From positions 81,499 through 145,498 of the forward strand of contig NZ_JAHGVE010000011.1 of NCBI RefSeq assembly GCF_018835585.1: a DNA stretch of 64,000 nt, in the 5' to 3' direction. This DNA is from Pelorhabdus rhamnosifermentans (GTDB taxonomy: Bacteria > Bacillota > Negativicutes > UMGS1260). A model generated the notes under the pieces. That model was not told where the DNA came from, did not search any database, and saw nothing but the letters and a program-made list of their open reading frames with translations. The position numbers and the translations under genes are program-made. Shown piece after piece: positions 34,768 to 42,035 of the stretch. Positions within the stretch are counted from its first letter, which is position 1. Each line of letters begins with the position of its first letter.

Positions 34768-35796
34768 TTAGTTTACATGAATCGTACCTGCTTCGGAGGC
34801 GTTCAGTTGACCAATGATGACTGCTTGGGTGACACCTTGACTGTGAAGACTTGTGACAAAGGATTCCGCTTGGTCCGTTGGCAGACTAAACAGCAAGCCG
34901 CCGGAAGTTTGTGGGTCAAAACAAATATCGCGAATATTTTCCGGTACGGAAGGCTCAAAAGTTACATTCGTTAAATAATGGCGATTGTTGTAGGCTCCAG
35001 TTGGGATGAGTCCCATGGAGGCTGCTTCAGCGGCTTCAGGAAGCAGCGGCAGGGAATGACTCCAAATTTCGGCTTGAACATGGCTGGCTGTGACAAGTTC
35101 AGAGACATGGCCGAGCAGGCCAAATCCGGTGATGTCTGTACAAGCATGAATAGGAAAATCTTGGGCCACCTGGGCCGCTGTTTTATTGAGTGTCGTCATA
35201 TTTTGAATGGCTGCTGCTACGCCTGTTGAAAAGAGCTCAGCTTTGGCAGCTGTTGTGAGGATGCCTGTACCGAGTGATTTGGTTAAAATCAATTTGTCTT
35301 GCGGATGGGCACCAGCGTTTGTCAGTACCTTCGTTGGATGGACGATTCCTGTTACACTCAGTCCATATTTCGGATCGCCATTCTCGACCGTATGGCCGCC
35401 GACAATGAGTGCACCTGCTTCCATTGCCTTATCATAGCCGCCGCGCAGGATGGCTGTGAGTACATCGGGATCTAGTGCGCAGATGGGAAAGCCTACAATA
35501 TTCAGTGCCGTAAGTGGCCTGCCTCCCATGGCGTAAATATCGCTGAGACTATTGGTTGCAGCGATTTGCCCAAATGTATAGGGATCGTCCACCATGGGGC
35601 TAAAAAAATCGACTGTCTGTATGAGGGCTGTCTCATCGTTTAATTGATATACACCAGCATCATCCGATGTGTCCAGACCAACGAGCAAGTTAGCACTTTT
35701 CTGTTTTGGCAAGGGACGGAGGACTTGCGCTAGAATCTCTGGTCCAAGTTTTCCGGCGCAGCCACCATTTTTGGTGAATTTCGTAAGTTTAATCAT
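34768..35796 (-). CDS. selD: Selenide, water dikinase
   Basis: A 342-residue SelD that makes selenophosphate from selenide and ATP for selenocysteine tRNA, selenouridine or selenium-dependent molybdenum hydroxylases. The catalytic N-terminal motif is NGGCAGKLGP with Cys13 encoded by TGC, whereas many anaerobes have selenocysteine (TGA) there. DTSDDAGVY, QTVDFFSPMVDDPYTFGQIAA and the C-terminal CFDPQTSGGLLFSL are typical AIR-synthase-superfamily segments. It stands alone; selA, selB and selC are not in the window. A molybdenum hydroxylase operon lies 5 kb away. Confidence 0.94.
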   Translation of the reverse strand: MIKLTKFTKNGGCAGKLGPEILAQVLRPLPKQKSANLLVGLDTSDDAGVYQLNDETALIQTVDFFSPMVDDPYTFGQIAATNSLSDIYAMGGRPLTALNIVGFPICALDPDVLTAILRGGYDKAMEAGALIVGGHTVENGDPKYGLSVTGIVHPTKVLTNAGAHPQDKLILTKSLGTGILTTAAKAELFSTGVAAAIQNMTTLNKTAAQVAQDFPIHACTDITGFGLLGHVSELVTASHVQAEIWSHSLPLLPEAAEAASMGLIPTGAYNNRHYLTNVTFEPSVPENIRDICFDPQTSGGLLFSLPTDQAESFVTSLHSQGVTQAVIIGQLNASEAGTIHVN

Positions 35797-35947
35797 AGTT
35801 ATGCTTCCTTTCGTTCATATCAAAGGTGTTTCTGTTTCTATTCCGCTTGATCGCCAGATTTTCCTTGTAGCCATTGTCTTTGTCATAGTTTTGTCACAGT
35901 TTTGCATTATAATCACGATTAGACAAGCGTTTAAGGAGGTTCTTTTG

Positions 35948-36412
35948 ATGAAAAAATTTATATTTACTTCAGCTATTTTTCTTTCACTCACTGTTAGTAC
36001 GGGTTTTGCGGCACCCATTAATAGTCTGGACCAAAACCAAACAGCTGCGGGGGTCGTCGATGATTCTTTTTACATTGAACACAAATTCTCGGATAATTTT
36101 ACATTAGGTGTGCAAAAGAATGATATTTATGGAGAAATTGAGCTAGGTCGTAATGTGAGAGCTATTATTGGCAGTAGAAACGACAATTCTGATTCTAGCT
36201 TTTATGCTGGTGGTGCTTTAAATGCTTCTATTGCACCGAATGTGGAAGGCTATGTTTCCTTAGTCGGGGGCAATCATTTCAGTGAAATGCAACTTGGCGC
36301 GAATATTGCCATTGCGCCGAATGTGGATCTGAATGCCAATTACCGCTCATTTATGCCTGATAGCGGAAGCGATAGCAATCGTACGACTATTGGAGCAACA
36401 GTAAAATTCTAA
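35948..36412 (+). CDS. Small exported outer-membrane beta-barrel-like protein
   Basis: A 154-residue protein starting at ATG 35948 after AAGGAGG. Residues 1-21 are a signal peptide (FIFTSAIFLSLTVSTGFAA). The rest consists of alternating-pattern beta strands (FYIEHKFSDNFTLGVQKN, ARA-type IIGSRND, GALNASIAPNVEGYVSLVGG, GANIAIAPNVDLNANYRS) and ends in Phe, the usual last residue of BAM-assembled barrels. SIAPNVEGYV and AIAPNVDLNA form an internal repeat. It resembles small porin-like or YfaZ-type proteins; the specific family is not certain. A TATAAT element lies at 35908. Confidence 0.65.
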   Translation: MKKFIFTSAIFLSLTVSTGFAAPINSLDQNQTAAGVVDDSFYIEHKFSDNFTLGVQKNDIYGEIELGRNVRAIIGSRNDNSDSSFYAGGALNASIAPNVEGYVSLVGGNHFSEMQLGANIAIAPNVDLNANYRSFMPDSGSDSNRTTIGATVKF

Positions 36413-36453
36413 GTAAAATCAAGTAGAGAAAGTTACATAGGGATCGGGAAAGC

Positions 36454-36506
36454 AATCGTCATTCAGTGATAGCATGAAATTCTATTACTGGATGACGATT
36501 TTTATT
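36454..36506 (+). terminator. Intrinsic terminator after the outer-membrane protein gene
   Basis: AATCGTCATTCAGTGATAG (36454-36472) pairs with CTATTACTGGATGACGATT (36482-36500), followed by TTTTATTTT. The remainder of the gap to 36663 holds only the next gene's promoter region. Confidence 0.9.
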
Positions 36507-36663
36507 TTCAGGAAACTTGTGGAAGATGATTTTATGTAATACTATATAAATAAGATGGATGTCTCATTAGGACAGTCAATGTTGTTATGACGTATTTTGA
36601 TGGCAAGCGGTCTATGGGCAGTTTGGCCTTTAATAAAACATTCTTTGGAGGTGTATAATATTG

Positions 36664-38316
36664 ATGGCTATTCATTCTCTAGCAGGAAAACAAGCGCCCC
36701 AGTCACTTTTGGTGAATGTTCCCCGTCTGATTAGTGCCTATTATACGAATAAGCCTGATGCAGAGAATCAAGCGCAGCAGGTTGCTTTTGGTACTTCGGG
36801 ACATCGGGGCAGTTCGTTTAAGACTTCTTTTAATGAAGACCATATTTATGCGATTACGCAAGCCATTTGCTGCTATCGTAGTGTCCAGGATATTACAGGT
36901 CCGCTGTATATTGGTTTTGACACGCATGCTTTGTCGGAACCGGCGTTTATTTCGGCTGTTGAAGTACTTGCAGCAAACAAGATAGAAACAGTGATTGCCA
37001 AAGACATGAATTATACACCTACACCAAGTATTTCCTATGCCATTTTAGCTTACAATCAAGGCAGAATAACAGGACTCGCTGATGGCATTGTGATTACGCC
37101 GTCCCATAATCCGCCTGATAACGGGGGGATTAAGTATAATCCACCGAATGGCGGTCCCGCTGATGCGCATATTACTCAGTGGATTGCAGATAAGGCCAAT
37201 AGCTTTTTAAAAAATGGCAATAAAGAAGTGAAACGACAGAATTATGGGCAGGCATTAAAATCTTTTGTTGTTCATGAACACGATTTTATTACACCTTATG
37301 TCAATGATTTAAAGAATATTATTGATATGGACGCCATTAAAGCTTCGGGAATAAAGATTTGTGCCGATGCTTTGGGGGGGGCGGGACTTGGTTATTGGTT
37401 GCCTATTGCCGAAACATATGGTCTCAATATTGACCTTATTAACGGTTATGCTGATCCGACTTTTCGGTTTATGTATGTCGATAAAGACGGTAAAATTCGT
37501 ATGGATTGCTCTTCGTCTTATGCCATGGCCGGATTGATTCATTTAAAAGATCGATATGATCTTGCTTTTGGCAATGATCCTGATTTTGATCGCCATGGTA
37601 TTGTAACACGACGCGCCGGGCTTATGAGCCCGAATCATTATTTAGCAGCGGCCATTTCCTATCTCTTTCAAAATCGCCCACTCTGGCGCAGTGATGCCGC
37701 GATTGGCAAGACTTTGGTTAGTTCTTCAATGATTGATCGCGTAGCCCAGAGTCTTGGCAAAAGACTGGCTGAGGTTCCAGTAGGATTCAAATGGTTTGTG
37801 AGTGGCTTACTTGATGGTTCCTTTGGGTTTGGCGGTGAAGAAAGTGCCGGAGCTTCTTTTCTTAAAAAAGATGGAACTATCTGGACGACAGATAAAGACG
37901 GAATGATTCTTTGTTTATTAGCAGCGGAAATGATGGCTAAAACAGGTCGCGATCCCAGTGAGCATTATGCTGATTTAACCAATCAATTTGGTAATCCTGT
38001 CTATGAGCGAATGGATGCACCCGCGAATGCACATCAGAAAGCTGTTCTAGCGAAGCTGTCGCCTGAACAGGTACCTGTTGACTCACTTGCGGGAGAAAAA
38101 ATTACCGCCAAACTTACCAAGGCTCCTGGCAATGGTGCGGCTATTGGCGGCTTAAAAGTTTGCACAGATAATGGTTGGTTTGCTGCGCGTCCGTCAGGGA
38201 CAGAAGACGTATATAAGATTTATGCCGAAAGTTTTTGTGGTACCGATCATTTGAAACGCATTCAAGCCGAAGCCCAGAAAATTGTGAGTGACACATTTAA
38301 AGCGGCTCATGTTTAA
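36664..38316 (+). CDS. pgm: Phosphoglucomutase (alpha-D-glucose phosphate-specific)
   Basis: A 550-residue enzyme interconverting glucose 1-phosphate and glucose 6-phosphate, and so linking glycolysis with nucleotide-sugar and glycogen synthesis. The phosphoserine loop is [17 protein letters not shown] (Ser at about 147), the metal loop is [12 protein letters not shown], the sugar loop contains [10 protein letters not shown] and the phosphate-binding end is [14 protein letters not shown]. Length matches E. coli Pgm (546). GGAGGTG at 36647 is well spaced for a TTG at 36661 and acceptable for the ATG at 36664; the ATG is chosen. Confidence 0.94.
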   Translation: MAIHSLAGKQAPQSLLVNVPRLISAYYTNKPDAENQAQQVAFGTSGHRGSSFKTSFNEDHIYAITQAICCYRSVQDITGPLYIGFDTHALSEPAFISAVEVLAANKIETVIAKDMNYTPTPSISYAILAYNQGRITGLADGIVITPSHNPPDNGGIKYNPPNGGPADAHITQWIADKANSFLKNGNKEVKRQNYGQALKSFVVHEHDFITPYVNDLKNIIDMDAIKASGIKICADALGGAGLGYWLPIAETYGLNIDLINGYADPTFRFMYVDKDGKIRMDCSSSYAMAGLIHLKDRYDLAFGNDPDFDRHGIVTRRAGLMSPNHYLAAAISYLFQNRPLWRSDAAIGKTLVSSSMIDRVAQSLGKRLAEVPVGFKWFVSGLLDGSFGFGGEESAGASFLKKDGTIWTTDKDGMILCLLAAEMMAKTGRDPSEHYADLTNQFGNPVYERMDAPANAHQKAVLAKLSPEQVPVDSLAGEKITAKLTKAPGNGAAIGGLKVCTDNGWFAARPSGTEDVYKIYAESFCGTDHLKRIQAEAQKIVSDTFKAAHV

Positions 38317-38325
38317 CGGCATATG

Positions 38326-38369
38326 AAAAGATTCTCCTATCACATTTTTGCGGTAGGAGAATCTTTTTT
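38326..38369 (+). terminator. Intrinsic terminator after pgm
   Basis: AAAAGATTCTCCTA (38326-38339) pairs with TAGGAGAATCTTTT (38354-38367), followed by TT. Confidence 0.9.
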
Positions 38370-38397
38370 GTTTGTATAGGAACGTATGAGTTGATAC

Positions 38398-38470
38398 GGA
38401 ACAGGAAGCGTATTGCGGGCGCTCCACCGTTCTACTTGACTTCCGCTTATAGTAATACGCTTCCTGTTCC
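38398..38470. repeat. Interspersed palindromic repeat, copy 2, with extended stem
   Basis: GGAACAGGAAGCGTATT (38398-38414) pairs perfectly with AATACGCTTCCTGTTCC (38454-38470). The enclosed core GCGGGCG...TACTTGACTTCCGCTT matches copy 1 at 34711. The outer stem is absent from copy 1. The remaining sequence to 38585 shows no gene. Confidence 0.65.
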
Positions 38471-38585
38471 TACTTGGTGGTGTATTATCTTCGAAGTTGA
38501 GTCAAGATTTCTCTTTTATAAGCGGTGTTGAGTCGAGTGGAGTAGTTTCTCAATCCGAATTCCCGATGTTTCAGCGGGAGCAAGT

Positions 38586-39701
38586 TTATTTTTGCGCATG
38601 TTTTTGATGCTGGGCGTACCAATTTTCCAATGTCTTACGATCTGATTCAAAGGTGTGAGCAAAGTGTTTTAAGATGTTGCGCAGCAGGGGATTGGCAATA
38701 TAGACGGCATGCGTCGTATAGAGGAAGTTTGAACCAAGATAAGCTTTAATTTCAGGATTCGTCCAGCCGAAAACAGCTGTTTTATAGCCATGCTCCAACG
38801 CGTACTCTAGCGTGTCAAACCAGCTCACGTAATATAAATTATTGTTGCGATATTCAGGGTATTTTGCACCATGATATTTGTCGATAAAATAGTCGCCGTA
38901 GTGGAAACACAAGGAATAGCCAATCCATTCGCCCTGAAAGGTGTAAGCAAAGATGTGACCATCCGCATGTTTATCAGTGAGTATCTTTCTAAAAAAGGGC
39001 CGCGTTAGTTTTTCAAAGTGAATGTCACTTTTATTGTACACATTTTCATAGAGAGAATAAAAGCAGTCGATGATTTTTTCATCCTGAAACAGGGGATCGC
39101 CTGTTTTCAGGACATGCAATTCAGTGATACTGCGTTTTTTGCGTTTTCGTCGCCAGTCAGAGCGTCGGCTCGCTGATTGGCGGCTGAAAAAGGTGTCGAG
39201 CGAGTCAAAATCAAGGGGAATGTAGGCCATGGCCTGTCCATCTAAAAGAATGAATCCAGCCTTGGTAAAGGCTTGGCATAGTTTTTTCGAAATACAATTT
39301 TCAGTTTCGGAAAATAGCGGTGATTCTGGAGCAATATCTTTTACAACAAGAAACTTCGTTTTTAAGGTTGACATTTTTTCCAGTAAGATATTTGGAAGTT
39401 CCTCATAGTTTATTTCATTTGGAAACAAGGAGAATTCTGAGACTGTTGTGCCAACGAATAACGTTCGCGGCCGAAGTAAGTCCTGGCAAATTTTTTTTGG
39501 TAGAAAAGGACTTATTTTATGGATGAAGCGTTGAATAGGCTCATCAGCCGTTATGAGCAAATCAAATTCAGTTAGAAAGGCGGGAAGTTTCTTAGTGTTA
39601 ATCTCGATGGGAAGGGCTTCAAATCCGCTGGGCGGATTTTGCAGAACGGCATCAATTAAGGCTTGCGGTTCTATTTGGAACAGTGAATGTTTCATCGTCA
39701 T
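38586..39701 (-). CDS. GNAT-fold (FemAB/peptidogalycan-type) protein
   Basis: A 371-residue protein whose C-terminal half resembles the double-GNAT FemAB/PF04339 group: RKRKKRSITELHVLKTGD, then YSLYENVYNKSDIHFEKLTRPFF, GEWIGYSLCFHYGDYFIDKYHG, and a C-terminal YLGSNFLYTTHAVY. These families transfer amino-acyl or acyl groups; substrate is not predictable here. The frame is open to an ATG at 39803, but that codon sits directly behind the T-run of the rubrerythrin terminator, so the ATG at 39701, which follows AAAGGAG, is preferred; spacing of 11 is long. A GATAAT-like -10 lies in between. Confidence 0.6.
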   Translation of the reverse strand: MTMKHSLFQIEPQALIDAVLQNPPSGFEALPIEINTKKLPAFLTEFDLLITADEPIQRFIHKISPFLPKKICQDLLRPRTLFVGTTVSEFSLFPNEINYEELPNILLEKMSTLKTKFLVVKDIAPESPLFSETENCISKKLCQAFTKAGFILLDGQAMAYIPLDFDSLDTFFSRQSASRRSDWRRKRKKRSITELHVLKTGDPLFQDEKIIDCFYSLYENVYNKSDIHFEKLTRPFFRKILTDKHADGHIFAYTFQGEWIGYSLCFHYGDYFIDKYHGAKYPEYRNNNLYYVSWFDTLEYALEHGYKTAVFGWTNPEIKAYLGSNFLYTTHAVYIANPLLRNILKHFAHTFESDRKTLENWYAQHQKHAQK

Positions 39702-39805
39702 GGGGACAGGAACTCCTTTATGTTCAAAAGCATCAATAAGGATGCTCGATAAAAAGCTTATTATCCTATTCTTGTTAGGAGGACCATTCCCCTTTTTTTG
39801 CATGT

Positions 39806-39852
39806 AAAAACAACACCTGCTGCGTCTAGTGATAGAGGTAGCAGGTGTTGTT
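39806..39852 (-). terminator. Intrinsic terminator after the rubrerythrin gene
   Basis: On the minus strand ACAACACCTGCT (39851-39840) pairs with AGCAGGTGTTGT (39821-39810), followed by TTTT. Confidence 0.88.
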
Positions 39853-39884
39853 TCTTTTTTATTGAATGAACCGTATTTTTTAGC

Positions 39885-40433
39885 TTATTTACCGAAATAT
39901 CTTTCGAGCAATCCCTTGAAAGCAGCACCATGGCGTGCTTCGTCTTTGCACATTTCGTGTACTGTATCATGAATGGCGTCCAAACCAAGTTCTTTGGCTT
40001 TCTTAGCAATGGCAAGCTTACCTTGACAAGCGCCATATTCGGCATCGACTCGAAGTTCAAGGTTCTTTTTCGTTGATGGTGTTACTACTTCGCCAAGAAG
40101 TTCAGCAAATTTTGAAGCGTGCTCAGCTTCTTCAAAAGCAATTCTTTTATAAGCTTCAGCAACTTCTGGATATCCTTCGCGATCAGCCTGACGGCTCATA
40201 GCTAAGTACATCCCAATTTCTGTACATTCACCAGTAAAGTTCATGTGTAGACCTTCAAGGATTTCGGCATCCACACCGGCAGCAATGCCAATGCGATGTT
40301 CATCGGCCCAAGCCAGACCTGAAGTAGATTGTTCGATGAATTTTTCAGCTGGGGCTTTGCATTGCGGACAGGATGCCGGTGCAGAGTCGCCTTCATGGAC
40401 ATAACCACAAATAGAACAGATAAATTTTTTCAT
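39885..40433 (-). CDS. Reverse rubrerythrin
   Basis: A 182-residue protein with the rubredoxin-like FeS4 domain first ([10 protein letters not shown] and CPQCKAP, residues 6-26) and the ferritin-like di-iron domain after it ([26 protein letters not shown] and [12 protein letters not shown] provide the Glu and His ligands). This domain order defines reverse rubrerythrins, which act as NADH-linked peroxidases in clostridia together with separate electron carriers. It protects an anaerobe from H2O2 and oxygen. Monocistronic, with a recognisable promoter and terminator. Confidence 0.92.
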   Translation of the reverse strand: MKKFICSICGYVHEGDSAPASCPQCKAPAEKFIEQSTSGLAWADEHRIGIAAGVDAEILEGLHMNFTGECTEIGMYLAMSRQADREGYPEVAEAYKRIAFEEAEHASKFAELLGEVVTPSTKKNLELRVDAEYGACQGKLAIAKKAKELGLDAIHDTVHEMCKDEARHGAAFKGLLERYFGK

Positions 40434-40487
40434 AAATAAAACCCTCCAATGATTAATAATTTTTATTTGTTGACATTTGTTATTTAT

Positions 40488-40516
40488 AATATAGCAGGAT
40501 TTAGGGGATAAATCAA
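40488..40516 (-). promoter_or_regulatory. Sigma-A promoter of the reverse rubrerythrin gene
   Basis: On the minus strand TTGATT (40516-40511), a 17-base spacer and TATATT (40493-40488). The AT-rich palindromic surroundings could hold a PerR-type site, but no convincing box was found. Confidence 0.65.
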
Positions 40517-40569
40517 GTGTTATTTTGAAAAATATTTATTTTATTCATTACGCAAGAAGTGAAGATTGA

Positions 40570-40598
40570 TTGACGGTCCTATTCATGCTTGTTATAAT
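40570..40598 (+). promoter_or_regulatory. Sigma-A promoter of the molybdenum hydroxylase operon
   Basis: TTGACG (40570-40575), 17-base spacer, TATAAT (40593-40598). Start of transcription near 40605 gives a leader of about 188 bases. Confidence 0.8.
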
Positions 40599-40604
40599 GA
40601 ACTG

Positions 40605-40731
40605 GTCTAGAGTCGTTTGTCTATCTTTAAGAAGGTAGTATAGAAGAGTCGGTGGGATACATAGGACTTTATAATAGCCTGGCGGGAAAATTCGCTCAGC
40701 ATGAACTTGGCGAATTTTCTTGTCGTTTTTT
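40605..40731 (+). promoter_or_regulatory. Leader with intrinsic terminator upstream of the xdh genes (attenuator candidate)
   Basis: A 16-bp hairpin with G-T pairs, 40680-40695 against 40710-40725 (core GAAAATTCGC/GCGAATTTTC), is followed directly by TTTTTT (40726-40731), 61 bases before the first start codon. About 75 bases precede it, with a CTATC/GGTAG hairpin (40621-40639) and the direct repeat AGAGTCG. The layout promoter, short domain, terminator, gene is that of a transcriptional attenuator. No known riboswitch consensus, including the purine class, was recognised. Confidence 0.55.
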
Positions 40732-40792
40732 ATTTGTCTCGCAAAACTTGATTTATTATGAAGTGTTCCCTAGATTTGATGGAGGAGAAAGT

Positions 40793-41590
40793 ATGTTTAC
40801 AATAGATCAATTTGTACAGCCTGCCACACTAGCGGAGGCTTATGAACTTCTCGTTAGCAGTAAAACCAATCGTATTCTTGGCGGTTGCGCTTTTTTAAGA
40901 ATGACTTCTCTGCGTATTGCTACAGCCATTGATTTGAGCCAGCTTGGACTGAATGAAGTGAATGAGCATGATGATCGTATTGAAATAGGTGCTATGACAA
41001 CATTTCGTCAGATTGAAACTCATCCTTTATTGAAGCAATATTATTGTGGGTTGCTGCCGAAAGCCGTGGGAAATATTATGGGGGTGCAATTTCGCAATAT
41101 TGTTACAGTCGGTGCCTCTGTTTATTCTAAGTACGGTTTTTCTGATTTGATTACGGCGCTGTTGGCGCTTGATACAAAAGTGGAATTGTATCATAACGGG
41201 AGAATGACTTTGGCTCAGTTTTTGAACACGCCGGTTCAGAAAGATATTTTAACTAAAATAATCATCAAAAAAGATGAACGCTTGGCGTCTTATGAGCAGT
41301 TAAGAAATTCGGCAAGTGATTATCCTATTTTAACTGTGGCTGTTTCCAGCTTTGAGGATAAGAGTTGGATTGTCGTGGGAGCGAGACCTTCCTGTGCAAC
41401 GATCGCGCATCAGGCTTCTTTGGAGTTGTCCAAGGGAATTGCAACAGATGATGATATTTCGCGAATTGCCGATCTTGCGTCAAATGAATGCTCTTTTGGC
41501 TCGAATATGCGTGGGTCGGCGAAGTATCGTAAGGCGATGGCCTGCGAACTTGTAAAGCGTGCTATCAAGGAGGTGTATCATGCAAATTGA
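40793..41590 (+). CDS. Xanthine dehydrogenase-type FAD-binding subunit
   Basis: A 265-residue middle subunit of a molybdenum hydroxylase of the xanthine dehydrogenase/CO dehydrogenase family. NRILGGCAFLRMTSLRI corresponds to the pyrophosphate-binding FAD loop, and QFRNIVTVGASVYSKYGFSD replaces the usual RNxATIGG motif region. ATG 40793 follows GGAGGAG; an in-frame GTG at 40652 lies in the leader before the terminator hairpin and is rejected. The next gene overlaps by 11 bases. Confidence 0.88.
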   Translation: MFTIDQFVQPATLAEAYELLVSSKTNRILGGCAFLRMTSLRIATAIDLSQLGLNEVNEHDDRIEIGAMTTFRQIETHPLLKQYYCGLLPKAVGNIMGVQFRNIVTVGASVYSKYGFSDLITALLALDTKVELYHNGRMTLAQFLNTPVQKDILTKIIIKKDERLASYEQLRNSASDYPILTVAVSSFEDKSWIVVGARPSCATIAHQASLELSKGIATDDDISRIADLASNECSFGSNMRGSAKYRKAMACELVKRAIKEVYHAN

Positions 41591-42035
41591 TGTAATCATG
41601 AATCAGAAGCAGCTGAGTTTAAGTGTCGCGGCTGATGAATTTTTAGCAGATACATTGCGGCGTTACGGCTTTCTTAGTATTCGCAAGGGCTGCAATACGA
41701 CATGCTGTGGTTTGTGTACCGTGTGGATCGATGATAAACCGACTTTGTCTTGTTCCGTCCTTTCGGCGCGCCTTCAGGGCAAACGCATTACAACGATTGA
41801 AGGAGTGGAACAAGAGGCAACAGAGTTTGCGAAGATACTTGCTAGTGAAGGTGCGGAGCAATGCGGGTTTTGCAGTCCCGGTTTTATTATGACGGTGTTG
41901 GCTATGAAAAGGGAGCTTGTTCATCCTACAGAAGCTGAGATCATTCATTATTTGACAGGCAATTTATGTCGTTGCACAGGTTATCTCGGACAAATGCGGG
42001 CCGTTAGAACCTATTTGAGGGGGATGCACCCATGA
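41580..42035 (+). CDS. Xanthine dehydrogenase-type [2Fe-2S] subunit
   Basis: A 151-residue small subunit with both [2Fe-2S] clusters: the plant-ferredoxin-type loop KGCNTTCCGLCTVW with a further Cys in TLSCSV, and the C-terminal helical motif EQCGFCSPGF...NLCRCTGY. It relays electrons from molybdenum to FAD. The wording CNTTCCGLC departs from the usual CNTGDCGAC, adding a Cys. ATG 41580 after GGAGGTG; overlaps both neighbours. Confidence 0.92.
   Translation: MQIDVIMNQKQLSLSVAADEFLADTLRRYGFLSIRKGCNTTCCGLCTVWIDDKPTLSCSVLSARLQGKRITTIEGVEQEATEFAKILASEGAEQCGFCSPGFIMTVLAMKRELVHPTEAEIIHYLTGNLCRCTGYLGQMRAVRTYLRGMHP

Noticed and set aside
40488..40516. PerR box at the reverse rubrerythrin promoter
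   Set aside because: AT-rich partial palindromes exist, but none matches the TTATAAT-N-ATTATAA consensus well enough.
40605..40680. Purine riboswitch before the xdh genes
   Set aside because: The conserved three-way-junction core and loop sequences of purine aptamers are absent.
40652..40792. N-terminal extension of the FAD subunit starting at GTG 40652
   Set aside because: The extension passes through the leader terminator hairpin and lacks an RBS, while ATG 40793 has GGAGGAG.
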